Assembly (NCBI RefSeq): GCF_029945895.1 | Contig: NZ_JAQSDL010000076.1 | Span: 124,001-188,000 of the forward strand | From: Polaromonas sp. | GTDB lineage: Bacteria > Pseudomonadota > Gammaproteobacteria > Burkholderiales > Burkholderiaceae_C | DNA length: 64,000 nucleotides | Reading direction: 5' to 3' | Notes under the pieces: model-generated | Seen by the model: only the letters and a program-made list of their open reading frames with translations | Told to the model about the DNA's origin: nothing | The model's database searches: none | Shown here: positions 1-9,163 of the stretch, piece by piece | How positions within the stretch are numbered: position 1 is the first letter of the stretch | How the letters are laid out: every line of letters starts with the position of its first letter | Program-made: the position numbers and the translations under genes

Positions 1-750
1 GGTTTTCTCCACCACTTCCTCGCCATCGCGCGCGGGTGTGAGTTCGGTCACCGGGACCAGCAGGCCGTTGCGTTCGACCACCTTGCGCTGGTGCGCGTAG
101 TAGAGCGACGGCAGGGCGATGGCTTCGCGCTCGATGTATTGCCAGACGTCGAGTTCGGTCCAGTTGGAGATCGGGAACACGCGGAAATGTTCGCCGGGCT
201 GCAGCCGGGTGTTGAACAGGGTCCAGAGCTCGGGCCGCTGGGCCTTGGGCTGCCACTGGCCGAAGCTGTCGCGGTGCGAGAAGATGCGCTCCTTGGCTCT
301 AGCCTTTTCCTCGTCGCGGCGCGCGCCGCCGATCAGCGCGTCGAAGCGGAACTCGTCGATGGCCTCCAGCAGGGTGACCGACTGATGCACATTGCGCGAC
401 TCGCCGGGGTGCGCGAGGCGCACGGTGCCGCGTTTCATCGAGTCTTCCACGTTGCGCACGATCAGTTCAGCGCCGAGCTCCTTCGCACGCAGGTCACGGA
501 AATCGGTGACTTCGTGGAAGTTGTGCCCGGTGTCGATCATCAGCAAAGGGTAGGGAATGCGGCCCACGCCAAAGGCCTTCTCGGCGCACTTGAGCATGAC
601 CAGTGAGTCCTTGCCGCCCGAAAACAGCAGGGCCGGGCGCTCGAAGGCTGCGGCCACCTCGCGCAGGATGAAAATGGTTTCTTCCTCGAGCGCGTCGAGG
701 TGGGAATTGCTCAGCTTGCTGAGCAGCTGGGGTTCGGCGCGTGCGTTCAT
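1..750 (-). CDS. cysD: Sulfate adenylyltransferase subunit 2 (3' end outside window)
   Basis: Small subunit of ATP sulfurylase, which makes adenosine 5'-phosphosulfate from ATP and sulfate in the cytoplasm. The window holds 250 codons from the ATG at 750; the last ~50-60 residues lie beyond the left edge. A PP-loop pyrophosphatase motif SGGKDS is at residues 44-49, followed by LVMLKCAEKAF and the IDTGHNFHE segment typical of CysD. The start codon overlaps the cysH stop by 4 bp (ATGA), so the two are translationally coupled. CysN, the GTPase subunit, would be expected next, outside the window. Identification is very secure. Confidence 0.96.
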   Translation of the reverse strand, partial: MNARAEPQLLSKLSNSHLDALEEETIFILREVAAAFERPALLFSGGKDSLVMLKCAEKAFGVGRIPYPLLMIDTGHNFHEVTDFRDLRAKELGAELIVRNVEDSMKRGTVRLAHPGESRNVHQSVTLLEAIDEFRFDALIGGARRDEEKARAKERIFSHRDSFGQWQPKAQRPELWTLFNTRLQPGEHFRVFPISNWTELDVWQYIEREAIALPSLYYAHQRKVVERNGLLVPVTELTPARDGEEVVEKT

Positions 751-1556
751 GCGGGGATCTCTCGGATGGGGATGATGCTGGAAGTTCGACCGGAAAGCGG
801 GCTGGACAGCGGTTCAAACGCAGCGGGCTCCTGCGCCTCATGGGTACCGTCGGCGCTGACGTGCAGTCCGCATTCCCTGTCGCTTTCCTGTTCCCACCAC
901 CAGCGGCCGGAGCGGAAGTCTTCGCCCAGCGTCACAGCGCGGGTGCAGGGTGCGCAGCCTATGCTGGGAAAAAACTGGTCGTGCAGCGGGTTGAACGGAA
1001 TGTTGTGCAGCGCGATGTAATGCCAGACGTCGCCCCAGGTCCAGTCGGCCAGCGGGTTGATCTTGGCGCGACCATCCTGTTCCTCAACGTCGTGCACCTC
1101 GGCGCGGGCGCTGGACTGTTCGCGGCGCAGGCCGGTGACCCAGCCCTTTTTGCCTTCCAGCGCACGGGCCAGCGGCTCCATCTTGCGGATGTGGCAGCAG
1201 GCCTTGCGCAGGTCCAGGCTCTTGTACATCGCGTCGCTGCCGTTGGCCTGCACAAAGGCACTGGCCGCCTCCAGATCAGGGCGGTACACATCGACATGGC
1301 GCAGGTAGCGCTCTTCGATGCGCGGGATCAGCGCGACGGTTTCGGCATGCAGCATGCCGGTCTCCAGTACAAAGATGCCGCTGTTGATGCCGGCTTCCTC
1401 GAGCAGGTGCGTGACCACCATGTCCTCCGCGCCCAGACTGGAGGCCTGGGTCAGCGGCGAGTGTTGTTGCGCCGACGATTGCAGGAGCGCAATGCTGCGC
1501 GCGAGTTTCTGCGCGAAGTCGGGCGAGGCCTTGGCGTAAAGCGATATGGCACCCAT
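747..1556 (-). CDS. cysH: Phosphoadenylyl-/adenylyl-sulfate reductase
   Basis: Reduces activated sulfate to sulfite with thioredoxin as donor. 269 aa. The cysteine pairs C120-C121 and C201xxC204 are the [4Fe-4S] ligands that mark the APS-type reductases of most bacteria, as opposed to the cluster-free E. coli PAPS enzyme; TGLRREQS (141-148) and the catalytic ECGLH (228-232) are intact. The residues after about 232 form a longer tail than in many homologues. It sits 2 bp after the DUF934 gene and overlaps cysD by 4 bp in a cysI-DUF934-cysH-cysD operon. APS rather than PAPS specificity is inferred from the cluster cysteines and from not seeing cysC here. Confidence 0.95.
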   Translation of the reverse strand: MGAISLYAKASPDFAQKLARSIALLQSSAQQHSPLTQASSLGAEDMVVTHLLEEAGINSGIFVLETGMLHAETVALIPRIEERYLRHVDVYRPDLEAASAFVQANGSDAMYKSLDLRKACCHIRKMEPLARALEGKKGWVTGLRREQSSARAEVHDVEEQDGRAKINPLADWTWGDVWHYIALHNIPFNPLHDQFFPSIGCAPCTRAVTLGEDFRSGRWWWEQESDRECGLHVSADGTHEAQEPAAFEPLSSPLSGRTSSIIPIREIPA

Positions 1557-1558
1557 GG

Positions 1559-1948
1559 TCAGGCTGCCTCTGCAAAGTGGGGGGCAACATGCACCGCGTC
1601 GCCCTGGTAGCGGCCCACCCCGTAGCCGGGGTAGCTGGCCAGCACGCGTTGAGCGGTGGCCATGTCCTGGTCGGCGCGCAGCACGGCGGTGTCAAAGCCG
1701 CTGCGCTCCATCTGCGCGAGCTGGTCGGCCAGCACGTCGCCCGTGGCACGGATTTCACCCTCAAAGCCACGCCGGCGACGCAGCAGAAAAGCCTGGCTGA
1801 AAGCGCGGCCGTCGGTGAACTTCGGAAAGTGCAGGTCAATGCGCGTCACGCCTTCCAGCGGCGCCTGCAGCGGGTCGGCGTCGTTGGCCAGCACCAGGAC
1901 GGCGCTGTTTTCAATGACGGCGTGGTCGGCAAAGGGCAATAGTTTCAT
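1559..1948 (-). CDS. DUF934 family protein of the sulfite reductase operon
   Basis: 129 aa, starting at MKLLPFADHA. The frame stays open further upstream, but this ATG has the only good ribosome-binding site (GAGGAGA, about 5 bp before) and lies just after the cysI stop. DUF934 proteins nearly always follow cysI in beta- and gammaproteobacteria and have been proposed as an accessory or electron-transfer partner of sulfite reductase; the biochemical role is not established. No cysteine cluster or membrane segment is visible. Position between cysI and cysH implies co-expression and a role in sulfite reduction. Confidence 0.9.
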   Translation of the reverse strand: MKLLPFADHAVIENSAVLVLANDADPLQAPLEGVTRIDLHFPKFTDGRAFSQAFLLRRRRGFEGEIRATGDVLADQLAQMERSGFDTAVLRADQDMATAQRVLASYPGYGVGRYQGDAVHVAPHFAEAA

Positions 1949-1958
1949 GCAATTCTCC

Positions 1959-3770
1959 TCAGGCGGCCACAGCGGCAGCGGCAAAACGCGCGCCATGGGC
2001 GGCGGTTTTGAACGGGTCGATGCCGACGCGGCGCAAGGTGGCGATAAAGGTTTCGCCGGCTTCGCGCTCGCGGCGGTAGGTGTCGAGCACGGCTTCAATC
2101 ACTTCGGGAACTTCGGCGGCAGAAAACGAGGGTCCGACGACCTTGCCCGGCACCGGCGCGCCGCTCAGCGTGGAGCCGTCGGAGCCTCCCAAGGTGACCT
2201 GGTACCACTCCTTGCCGTCCTTGTCGACGCCCAGGATGCCGATGTGGCCGCTGTGATGGTGGCCGCAGGAGTTGATGCAGCCGCTGATGTGCAGGTCGAT
2301 CTCGCCGAGATCGTGCAGTTCGTCCATGTCCTGGTAACGCTCGGTGATGGCTTCGGCGATCGGGATGGAGCGTGCATTGGCCAGCGAGCAGAAGTCGCCG
2401 CCGGGGCAGGCGATCATGTCGGTCAGCAGGCGGATGTTGGGGCGGGCAAAGCCCGACTTGCGCGCGGCGCGCCATAGCTCGGGCAACTCGTCGCAGCGCA
2501 CCCAGGGCAGCAGCAGGTTCTGGTCATGTGTGACGCGCACCTCGCCAGCGCTGAAACGGTCGGCCAGGTCGGCGGCGGTGTCGAGCTGGTCGGCCGTCGC
2601 GTCGCCGGGCGCCTGGCCCAGGCGTTTGAACGACAGCGTGACGCAACGCAGGTCGGGGTTCTGGTGTGGCGCCACGTTCTGCTTGAGCCAGCGGCCGAAC
2701 TCGATGTCATCCTCGGCGGCAGCGCGCAGGATGTTGGCAATCTTGGCGTCGGCGCTTTTGCGGTCGCAGTTGAGCGTGGGCGGCACAAAGGAGGCCGTCA
2801 CACGGTCCAGCTCGGCCTGCGTGATGGTGTGCGGGCCGCCGTCGTGCTCCATGATCTGCAGGTACTCGGCCTCGACATCATCGATGTACTTCTGGCCCTC
2901 GGCCTTGACCAGGATCTTGATGCGCGCCTTGTACATGTTGTCGCGGCGGCCGTAGCGGTTGTACACACGCACGATGGCCTCGATGTAATTCATGATCTGG
3001 TGCCACGGCAGGAACTCGCGGATCACCGTGCCGATGATGGGTGTGCGGCCCATGCCGCCGCCGACCTGGACCCTGAAGCCCAGCTCTCCCTCACCATTGC
3101 GGATCAGGTGCAGACCCACGTCGTGCCAGGCCGTCGCCGCGCGGTCTTCCTTCGCGCCGCTGATGGCGATCTTGAACTTGCGCGGCAAAAAGGCGAACTC
3201 GGGGTGCAGCGTGCTCCACTGGCGCAGGATTTCACCAAAAGGCCTCGGGTCGGCGATTTCGTCGACCGCGATGCCGGCACGTTCGTCGCTGGTGATGTTG
3301 CGTATGCAGTTGCCGCTGGTCTGGATGCCGTGCATGTTGACGCTGGCCAGCAGGTCCATCACGTCCGCCGACTTGTCGAGCGGGATCCAGTTGTACTGGA
3401 TGTTCTGGCGTGTCGTGAAGTGGGCATAACCGGCCGTGAGTTTGGACGCCACCGACAGGCCGCTCTTGAGGTTCACCGGGCCGAGCTTGTCCTGCGTGGC
3501 CTGCGCGTCATTGAACAGCGCGGCGTTGGGCTGGTCGTACTCGCGGGCAATCCTGGCCAGCACGCGCACCTGCGCGCTGGAAAGTTCGCCATAAGGCACC
3601 GCGACGCGCAGCATGGGTGCGTAACGCTGGACGTACCAGCCGTTTTGCAGGCGCAGCGGTCGGAAGTCGTCTTCGGCCAGCTCGCCGGCCTGCCAGCGGG
3701 TCAGCTGGTCGCGGTATTGGCCGGCGCGGGCTTTCACAAACTGGCGGTCAAATTCGGTGTATTGGTACAT
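1959..3770 (-). CDS. cysI: Sulfite reductase (siroheme/[4Fe-4S] hemoprotein)
   Basis: Six-electron reduction of sulfite to sulfide. 603 aa, close to the length of one-chain nitrite/sulfite reductase hemoproteins. Cluster/siroheme cysteines are in two motifs: C455PGGDFC461 and C498INSC502, the latter followed by GHHHSGHIG. The two-fold ferredoxin-like repeats that precede them are intact. The electron donor is not obvious: no cysJ flavoprotein is in the window. It is the first gene of the cysI-DUF934-cysH-cysD unit (11 bp to DUF934) and lies 36 bp after the TauE permease gene, which may share its promoter. Confidence that this is sulfite rather than nitrite reductase comes from the operon. Confidence 0.94.
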   Translation of the reverse strand: MYQYTEFDRQFVKARAGQYRDQLTRWQAGELAEDDFRPLRLQNGWYVQRYAPMLRVAVPYGELSSAQVRVLARIAREYDQPNAALFNDAQATQDKLGPVNLKSGLSVASKLTAGYAHFTTRQNIQYNWIPLDKSADVMDLLASVNMHGIQTSGNCIRNITSDERAGIAVDEIADPRPFGEILRQWSTLHPEFAFLPRKFKIAISGAKEDRAATAWHDVGLHLIRNGEGELGFRVQVGGGMGRTPIIGTVIREFLPWHQIMNYIEAIVRVYNRYGRRDNMYKARIKILVKAEGQKYIDDVEAEYLQIMEHDGGPHTITQAELDRVTASFVPPTLNCDRKSADAKIANILRAAAEDDIEFGRWLKQNVAPHQNPDLRCVTLSFKRLGQAPGDATADQLDTAADLADRFSAGEVRVTHDQNLLLPWVRCDELPELWRAARKSGFARPNIRLLTDMIACPGGDFCSLANARSIPIAEAITERYQDMDELHDLGEIDLHISGCINSCGHHHSGHIGILGVDKDGKEWYQVTLGGSDGSTLSGAPVPGKVVGPSFSAAEVPEVIEAVLDTYRREREAGETFIATLRRVGIDPFKTAAHGARFAAAAVAA

Positions 3771-3806
3771 GGCGGTCAGGATCAGGTGATTCAGAAGGTC
3801 AGAGGG

Positions 3807-4598
3807 TCAGATGGCAATGAGTTTGGCGCCGGCATACGCCAGCAGCACGGAAAGCAGGGAACGTATCCAGCGGTCGGGCGTGCTGTTGACCAGGCGCGAG
3901 CCGAGCCAGATGCCGGGCAGCGAGCCGGCCAGCAGTTTGGCCAGCAGCAGCCAGTCGACCGAGCCGATGGACGCGTGGCCGAAGCCCGCCACCAGGGTCA
4001 GTGGCACTGCATGGGCAATGTCTGCGGCCACAATGCGCGGCAGCGGCAGGGCGGGGTAAAGCAGCATCAGCACAATCACCCCGATGGCGCCTGCGCCGAC
4101 CGAAGTCAGCGTCACCAGCACACCGATCACGGCGCCGAACAGCAGCGGCAGGGCCCAATGGCGGGCCTGCGTGGCTGCGGCCAGCGCGGCCGGTTCAATG
4201 TGGCGCGGCGCGGCCTTGCCGTAGATGGCCTTGTAGAAGGTGGCGCACGCCGTCAGCAGCAGCGCCACCCCCAGCGTGGTGGTCATCACGGCCTGGGCCG
4301 CCGGATTGGCTGGTCCGACAAGATGCAGCACATACAGCGTGGCCAGCGAAGCCGGAATGCTGCCGGCGGCGGTCTGGCCGACAATTTTCCAGTCCACCAG
4401 CCGGGACCGGGCCAGGCCGACCGTGCCGCCCAGCTTGGTGAAGGCGGCAAACAGCAGGTCGGTACCGATGGCCAGGTGCGGCTTGACGCCAAAAAAGAAG
4501 ATCAGCAGGGGTGTCATCAGTGAGCCGCCACCGACCCCGGTCAGTCCCACCACGAGACCGACGGCGAAACCCGCGAACACAAAAGCAAAATCATGCAT
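3807..4598 (-). CDS. TSUP-family (TauE/SafE) membrane permease
   Basis: 263 aa with about eight hydrophobic segments and the N-terminal glycine-rich GLTGVGGGSLMTP signature of the TauE/SafE (COG0730) family. These proteins move sulfite, sulfonates, sulfolactate or related anions across the inner membrane. Being 36 bp upstream of cysI and on the same strand, it is probably the first gene of the sulfate reduction operon. Import of a sulfur source or export of excess sulfite are both possible; the direction cannot be read from sequence. The start ATG at 4598 is the only good one. Confidence 0.88.
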   Translation of the reverse strand: MHDFAFVFAGFAVGLVVGLTGVGGGSLMTPLLIFFFGVKPHLAIGTDLLFAAFTKLGGTVGLARSRLVDWKIVGQTAAGSIPASLATLYVLHLVGPANPAAQAVMTTTLGVALLLTACATFYKAIYGKAAPRHIEPAALAAATQARHWALPLLFGAVIGVLVTLTSVGAGAIGVIVLMLLYPALPLPRIVAADIAHAVPLTLVAGFGHASIGSVDWLLLAKLLAGSLPGIWLGSRLVNSTPDRWIRSLLSVLLAYAGAKLIAI

Positions 4599-4798
4599 AA
4601 GCCGGGCACTTTAGGGCGATGGCTTATGAAAACAAACTACAGATTTGTTGTTCGCTTATGCGAATAAGCTTATTCCCCAGTGTTCATGCGGCTTTCCGGG
4701 CCTTATCACTGAATTCCGTGTCATCGGGGCAACGCCCTTGGCAACAACTGGAGACAAGCCCCGTATCATCCACGGCAATAACAACGAGGGGCGAGGCA
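4599..4798. promoter_or_regulatory. Divergent promoter/operator region of the cys reduction operon
   Basis: AT-rich 200 bp between the TauE gene (minus) and the receiver protein (plus). It contains three stacked inverted repeats: AACAAA-N7-TTTGTT (4631-4649), CTTAT-gcga-ATAAG (4655-4668) and the perfect palindrome AATAAGCTTATT (4663-4674). This is a plausible binding region for CysB, whose gene is at 49-50 kb, but no consensus was tested. The assignment to CysB is inference. Confidence 0.55.
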
Positions 4799-5626
4799 TT
4801 GAAGCGGATATTCGTCAAGTATTTCGGGTTCAGCGGCACCGAGCGTCAGGCGCTGGACCTGGTGTTTCGCCTGTCGGAGTCACGCGAGGTGGTTTATTCG
4901 GCCTGGACTGCACAAACCGCTGAGGCGATTGAAGCGCCCGATATCCTGATCATCGACGGCGACAGCTGGGAGGCCGTTCTGGCGCTGGCCAACCCGGCCC
5001 ACGACGGCCTGAAATTGATCTGGATCGGAGACGAGGCACCCGCCCAGGCCTGGCGGGTGCTGGCGGCCCCCGTCAAATGGTCGGCCGTTCTGGAGGTCAT
5101 GGACGAGGCCTTTGGACTCCTGTCGGCGCCTTTGCCTTCTTCACCCGAACTCCCGGCCTCGCAGCCGATCGATCTGAACCTCGCGCATGATGAGGACCTC
5201 GATGTGGTGCTTGACGAAGGTGACGCCACCGAGCCCCTGCCGCTGGAGCCGGGCACCCTGCCGGTGGCGGGGCGGCGGGTGCTGGTGGTGGACCCGGGGC
5301 GCGATGACCGCCTCTACCTGCGCGCCAAGCTGGCCGCCTCTGGCCTGCACGAGGTGGATGAGGCCGCCACCGGCACCGAGGCCTTGATCCTGCTGAACAC
5401 CCATGCCTACCTGCTGGTCACGGTGGACCTCGGACTGACCGACATGGACCCCTGGGAGCTGGTCAAGGCGGTGGACCACACCCGGCCGGCGATTGCCCAC
5501 CTGTTTGTCACCGGCACGGCGCCGGCCTGGCAGCAGGGCTTGCGAGCCCGTTTTTCCGGTGCGCAGGTCTATCTGCGAAAACCCCTGCACCCGGGGCAGC
5601 TCAAGAAGTTGCTACTCAATATATAG
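4799..5626 (+). CDS. Tandem receiver-like response regulator without output domain
   Basis: 275 aa if translated from the TTG at 4799, which has GAGGGGCGAGG just upstream and begins KRIFVKYFGFSG; the frame is open further upstream but that part is the operator region. The C-terminal ~120 residues form a CheY-like receiver with an acidic patch (VLVVDPGRDD), a phosphoacceptor-type aspartate in VTVDLGL, a threonine in FVTGT and a lysine in LRKPL. The N-terminal ~110 residues (DILIIDGDS...IWIGDEAP) look like a degenerate second receiver. No DNA-binding or enzymatic domain follows. The stop codon lies inside an R1 repeat. Partner kinase unknown. Confidence 0.75.
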   Translation: MKRIFVKYFGFSGTERQALDLVFRLSESREVVYSAWTAQTAEAIEAPDILIIDGDSWEAVLALANPAHDGLKLIWIGDEAPAQAWRVLAAPVKWSAVLEVMDEAFGLLSAPLPSSPELPASQPIDLNLAHDEDLDVVLDEGDATEPLPLEPGTLPVAGRRVLVVDPGRDDRLYLRAKLAASGLHEVDEAATGTEALILLNTHAYLLVTVDLGLTDMDPWELVKAVDHTRPAIAHLFVTGTAPAWQQGLRARFSGAQVYLRKPLHPGQLKKLLLNI

Positions 5627-5673
5627 CTGCCTGCGTAAGCCCGACGGGCTCCAGGACCCGAAAAGGCTTCAAA
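5608..5673 (+). repeat. R1 dispersed repeat, copy 1
   Basis: Fits the R1 pattern (ATAGCTGCCTGCG core, then ...GGGCTCCAGG...CTTCAAA). It overlaps the 3' end and stop of the receiver gene and the last codons of mnmC on the other strand. Confidence 0.7.
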
Positions 5674-7555
5674 CCACCGGGTCTGCGGGCGCCACCCGTT
5701 GTTTGAGCAGGCTGGCGCGCTGTGGCGCCAGCGCCTGCTGCATGCGCTTGTCCACCGGCGAGGGTTCGCCATGCAGGCGGGCGGCGAGCAGTTCGCCGCC
5801 GAGCACGGCAAACGTCAGCCCGCGTGACCCCATGGCCGTGTTCAACCACAGCCCCGGCTGCCGCAGGGGATGGACCGGGCCCACCAGCGGCAAGCGGTCC
5901 GGTGACGCGCATCGCACGCCGGCCCAGGCCCGCGCTGTACCGTCGTGGAAATCCAGCGCCACTTGCTGTGCCGTGTGCGGCAGCAGCGTCTGCAGGCGAT
6001 CCAGGTTGGCCTGCTGGTCGGCCGGGTCGAGCCGGCAGTCGTCCCGGTCGCGCTGAAATCCGGCGCCAGCCATCCACGCCACGCCGTCATCGACAGGCAC
6101 GGCAGGGAGCAAGCTGCCATGCCCGTTGACCGGGAAGGGGGGAAACGCGCTGTTGTCGCCAGCGCGCCGCAGACCCCAGGAGACCTGGCCGCGAATCGCC
6201 TGCAGCGGCAGGCCGCCGTCCACCAGCAGCCCGCTGGCATTGGCCGCGGCCAGCACCACCAGGTCGGCCTGCGCGATGACCTGCTTTTGAGTGTCGAACA
6301 CCTGCCACGGGCCCGCGGTGTCGCGTGCCAGCCGTGCCACCCGCACGCCACCGCGCCAGCTGATGCCGGACTGCGCAAGCAGCGCCTGCACCAGCCGGGC
6401 CGGCTTGATCCAGCCGGCCTGGTGATGCCAGGTGGCCGCTGAAGCCGCATCGAGCCCGGCCTGTTCGAGTTGTTCCGCATTGGCTGGCTCGCTCCAGTCG
6501 CGGCCGGCTTGCGGCCAGTCAGGGGGCAGGCCGCCGCTGCCGTCCAGCCGCCGCTCCAGCACACCACTGGCCAGCCAGCCGCCGCCTTCCGGCAACAGCG
6601 CACGGAGCTGCTGGAGCGTGGCGCGCACGCCGCAGCGCGACAGGCGCGACAGCAGGCTGTCGTCGGGCGAGACATGCGGTACCAGCACGCCGGCTGGCAG
6701 GCCCGAGGCGCCGCCGGCCGGCGTGTCATGCGCATCCAGCACCGTTACCAGCCAGCCGCGCCGCGCCAGGCTGGCGGCACTGGCTGCGCCGGCCAGGCCG
6801 GCGCCGATGACGATGCAGGTAGAGGGCTGAACCGGTGTGAAATGGCTGGCCTGGCGCGGCTCCCAGCCGGGGTTGAATTCACCCTGCAGGTTGTCGCGTT
6901 TAGGCGGCAGCCCGGGCGTTTTTCTTATCGCAAAGCCGACCTGCACCAGGCCGTCGAGCACGCTGCGCGCGACCGTCCAGCTGGCGACGCGGGTGCCGCG
7001 GCGGCAGCAGCGCGCCACCGCCTTGAAGGTCGGCAGGTCCCACATGCCCGGGTTTTTGGCGGGGCTGAAGCCGTCCAGGTAAACCGTATCGGCTTCAAAC
7101 GCCTGCTCGCGCAGCACCGCCCGGGTGTCGCCGATACACAGGGTGAGCAGCACCTGGCCGCTTTCGAACACCAGCCGGTGGGCACCGGGCAGCAGGCCCC
7201 AGCACTGGGCCTGCAGTTGTTCGGCCAAAGGAAGCAGTTCTGGATGCGCCGCGGCGGCACGCAGCATGTCGGCGGCGCCGGCCGGGTGTGCCTCCGTCGC
7301 CACAAAATGCAACAGCCGCGGGCGCGCCGGGTCAGCCTTCCAGGCCTGCCAGGTCACCAGGAAGTTCAGCCCGAGGCCAAAGCCGGTTTCCAGGATGCAC
7401 CACTGCGGCTGGCCGGCCCAGGCGGCAGGCAGGCCGCAGCCGTGGAGAAACACCTCGCGCGACTGCGCCAGCCCGCCGAGTTCACTGCGGTAACGGTCGC
7501 CAAAACGCGGGCTGTACGGCGTGCCGTCGGCCAGCCATTCGATTACTTCGGGCAT
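5669..7555 (-). CDS. mnmC: Bifunctional tRNA mnm5s2U biosynthesis protein MnmC
   Basis: 628 aa, usual length for the fused enzyme. The N-terminal half is the SAM-dependent methyltransferase domain (ETGFGLGLNF at 56-65, DGFSPAKNPGMW at 161-172); the C-terminal half is the FAD-dependent oxidoreductase, with a dinucleotide-binding GAGLAGAA at 251-258. Together they convert cmnm5s2U34 to mnm5s2U34 in the wobble position of tRNAs for Lys, Glu and Gln. It stands alone, 142 bp downstream of the Fe(2+) trafficking gene, which is on the same strand. All motifs are intact. Confidence 0.95.
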   Translation of the reverse strand: MPEVIEWLADGTPYSPRFGDRYRSELGGLAQSREVFLHGCGLPAAWAGQPQWCILETGFGLGLNFLVTWQAWKADPARPRLLHFVATEAHPAGAADMLRAAAAHPELLPLAEQLQAQCWGLLPGAHRLVFESGQVLLTLCIGDTRAVLREQAFEADTVYLDGFSPAKNPGMWDLPTFKAVARCCRRGTRVASWTVARSVLDGLVQVGFAIRKTPGLPPKRDNLQGEFNPGWEPRQASHFTPVQPSTCIVIGAGLAGAASAASLARRGWLVTVLDAHDTPAGGASGLPAGVLVPHVSPDDSLLSRLSRCGVRATLQQLRALLPEGGGWLASGVLERRLDGSGGLPPDWPQAGRDWSEPANAEQLEQAGLDAASAATWHHQAGWIKPARLVQALLAQSGISWRGGVRVARLARDTAGPWQVFDTQKQVIAQADLVVLAAANASGLLVDGGLPLQAIRGQVSWGLRRAGDNSAFPPFPVNGHGSLLPAVPVDDGVAWMAGAGFQRDRDDCRLDPADQQANLDRLQTLLPHTAQQVALDFHDGTARAWAGVRCASPDRLPLVGPVHPLRQPGLWLNTAMGSRGLTFAVLGGELLAARLHGEPSPVDKRMQQALAPQRASLLKQRVAPADPVV

Positions 7556-7650
7556 GTGTTGTCAGACACCGAGATAGCGGTCCCTTCAAGCAAGGGCCGC
7601 GGAACCGGCTTTGCCGGGCCGCAGGCGCAGGCCCCTTTTTCTTTGTGCAA

Positions 7651-7697
7651 GGGGCAGCGCACCGCCGAAGGCTCGCGAAGTGACAAGCGTGGGGGCT
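7651..7697 (-). repeat. Possible decayed R2 dispersed repeat
   Basis: The end GTGACAAGCGTGGGGGCTC resembles the outer end of R2 at 57460-57477 (GTGCCAAGCGTGGGGGTC), but the GC-palindrome core is not preserved. Tentative. Confidence 0.35.
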
Positions 7698-7970
7698 CTA
7701 TTCCGTTGGGGGAACGTAGCCCTGAACTTTGTCGGCGCCAGTGCCGAAAAAGTGGTTCTCCATTTGCCGGGCCAGGTACTGGCGGGCGCGGGCATCGGCG
7801 AGGTTGAGGCGGTTTTCATTGACCAGCATGGTCTGCTGCTTCATCCAGTCTGCCCAGGCTTCCTTGCTGACTTCTTCCCACAGGCGCTTGCCCAATGGGC
7901 CGGGGTAGGGAGGAAAGTCCAGACCTTCGGCTTCCCGGCCCAGTTTGATGCATTTGACGGTACGTGCCAT
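7698..7970 (-). CDS. yggX: Probable Fe(2+)-trafficking protein (YggX family)
   Basis: 90 aa, exactly family size. Starts [11 protein letters not shown] with the single conserved cysteine and carries [25 protein letters not shown], the hallmark of YggX. The E. coli/Salmonella protein protects iron-sulfur enzymes under oxidative stress and is linked to iron supply for Fe-S clusters. Here it is a single gene, divergent from the first sulfate-binding protein gene. Very secure assignment to family; physiological role by homology only. Confidence 0.95.
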   Translation of the reverse strand: MARTVKCIKLGREAEGLDFPPYPGPLGKRLWEEVSKEAWADWMKQQTMLVNENRLNLADARARQYLARQMENHFFGTGADKVQGYVPPTE

Positions 7971-8013
7971 GGGGACTTCTTTCGTGGAATCTGGTTATAG
8001 ATGATTTTGGTAT

Positions 8014-8030
8014 TAAGAACTGAATTCTTA
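8014..8030. promoter_or_regulatory. Palindrome upstream of sbp (possible operator)
   Basis: TAAGAA-ctgaa-TTCTTA in an AT-rich stretch 90 bp before the sulfate-binding protein start and 45 bp before the divergent yggX start. Candidate regulator site (CysB would fit the target); no consensus check possible. Confidence 0.4.
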
Positions 8031-8118
8031 TTTGTTCTTGTTTTGGCCTGCCGCTTCCAGAATCCGGCTTCTCACTCAAACCCGCATAGAAAAAATGCAC
8101 CGGACCAGAAAGCAGAAC

Positions 8119-9159
8119 ATGACCACACGCCGCCATTTTATGAATGTTTCCACCCGCCTGGCAGTAGCCGTTGCGCTGACAGGGTCGGCCGGAGCCGCCC
8201 TGGCGCAAACGCCGGCCGCCAAACCGCCCGTGACCCTGCTCAATGTGTCCTACGATCCGACCCGCGAGTTCTACGTGGAGTACAACGCCGCCTTTGCCAA
8301 ATACTGGAAGGCCAGGGCCAACCAGGACGTGACCATCAAGCAGTCGCACGGCGGCTCGGGCAAGCAGGCGCGCTCCATCATCGACGGGCTGGATGCCGAC
8401 GTGGCCACGCTGGCGCTGGCCGGTGACACCGATGCGCTGGTCAAAAACGGCGGCTGGCTCGCGGCTGACTGGCAAAAACGGCTTCCACACAACTCCTCGC
8501 CCTACACCTCGACCATCGTGCTGGCCGTGCGCCAGGGCAACCCCAAGGGCATCAAGGACTGGGGCGACCTGATCAAACCCGGTGTCAGCGTGATCACGCC
8601 CAACCCCAAAACCTCGGGCGGCGCACGCTGGAACTACCTCGCGGCCTGGGAGTTTGCCAAGCGCAAATATGGCACCGATGCCAAGGCCAAAGAGTTTGTC
8701 GCCAAGCTCTACAGCAACGTGCCGGTGCTCGATACCGGCGCGCGCGGCTCCACCATCACTTTTGCCCAGCGCGCTCAGGGTGACGTGCTGATCGCCTGGG
8801 AAAACGAGGCTTACCTGCTTGAAAAAGAATTCGGCGCCAGGTTCGACGTGGTCATACCGTCGATCAGCATCCTGGCCGAGCCGGCGGTCGCCGTGGTGGA
8901 CAAAAACGTCGACAGGAAAGGCACACGTATCGTGGCCGAGGAGTACCTGAGGTATTTGTATTCCGAAGAGGGCCAGGACATCGCCGGCAAGAACTTCTAC
9001 CGCCCGGCGGTCTCGCAAAAAGCCATCGCCAGATACGCCAGCCAGTTTCCCAAACTGAACCTGTTCACCATCGACCAGGCCTTTGGCGGCTGGGCCAGGG
9101 CGGACCAGGCGCATTTCGCCGACGGCGGCTTCTTTGACCAGATTTACACAAGAAAGTAA
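8119..9159 (+). CDS. sbp: Sulfate/thiosulfate ABC transporter substrate-binding protein (stand-alone copy)
   Basis: 346 aa from [16 protein letters not shown]; an in-frame ATG further upstream would add 29 residues before the export signal and is less likely. The signal peptide ends near GAALAQ. The mature part starts [20 protein letters not shown] and contains [22 protein letters not shown] and [17 protein letters not shown], typical of Sbp/CysP. It is a paralogue of the protein at 22160-23158 but has no permease or ATPase gene next to it. It probably feeds the CysTWA complex of the 22-26 kb operon. A relic of an ABC ATPase follows directly. Confidence 0.93.
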   Translation: MTTRRHFMNVSTRLAVAVALTGSAGAALAQTPAAKPPVTLLNVSYDPTREFYVEYNAAFAKYWKARANQDVTIKQSHGGSGKQARSIIDGLDADVATLALAGDTDALVKNGGWLAADWQKRLPHNSSPYTSTIVLAVRQGNPKGIKDWGDLIKPGVSVITPNPKTSGGARWNYLAAWEFAKRKYGTDAKAKEFVAKLYSNVPVLDTGARGSTITFAQRAQGDVLIAWENEAYLLEKEFGARFDVVIPSISILAEPAVAVVDKNVDRKGTRIVAEEYLRYLYSEEGQDIAGKNFYRPAVSQKAIARYASQFPKLNLFTIDQAFGGWARADQAHFADGGFFDQIYTRK

Positions 9160-9163
9160 GCCC

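Noticed and set aside
2526..4523. Long open frame (665 codons) antisense to cysI and the permease gene
   Set aside because: Shadow of GC-rich codon usage: composition is Gly/His/Val/Arg-rich without domains, while the opposite strand has clear sulfite reductase motifs.
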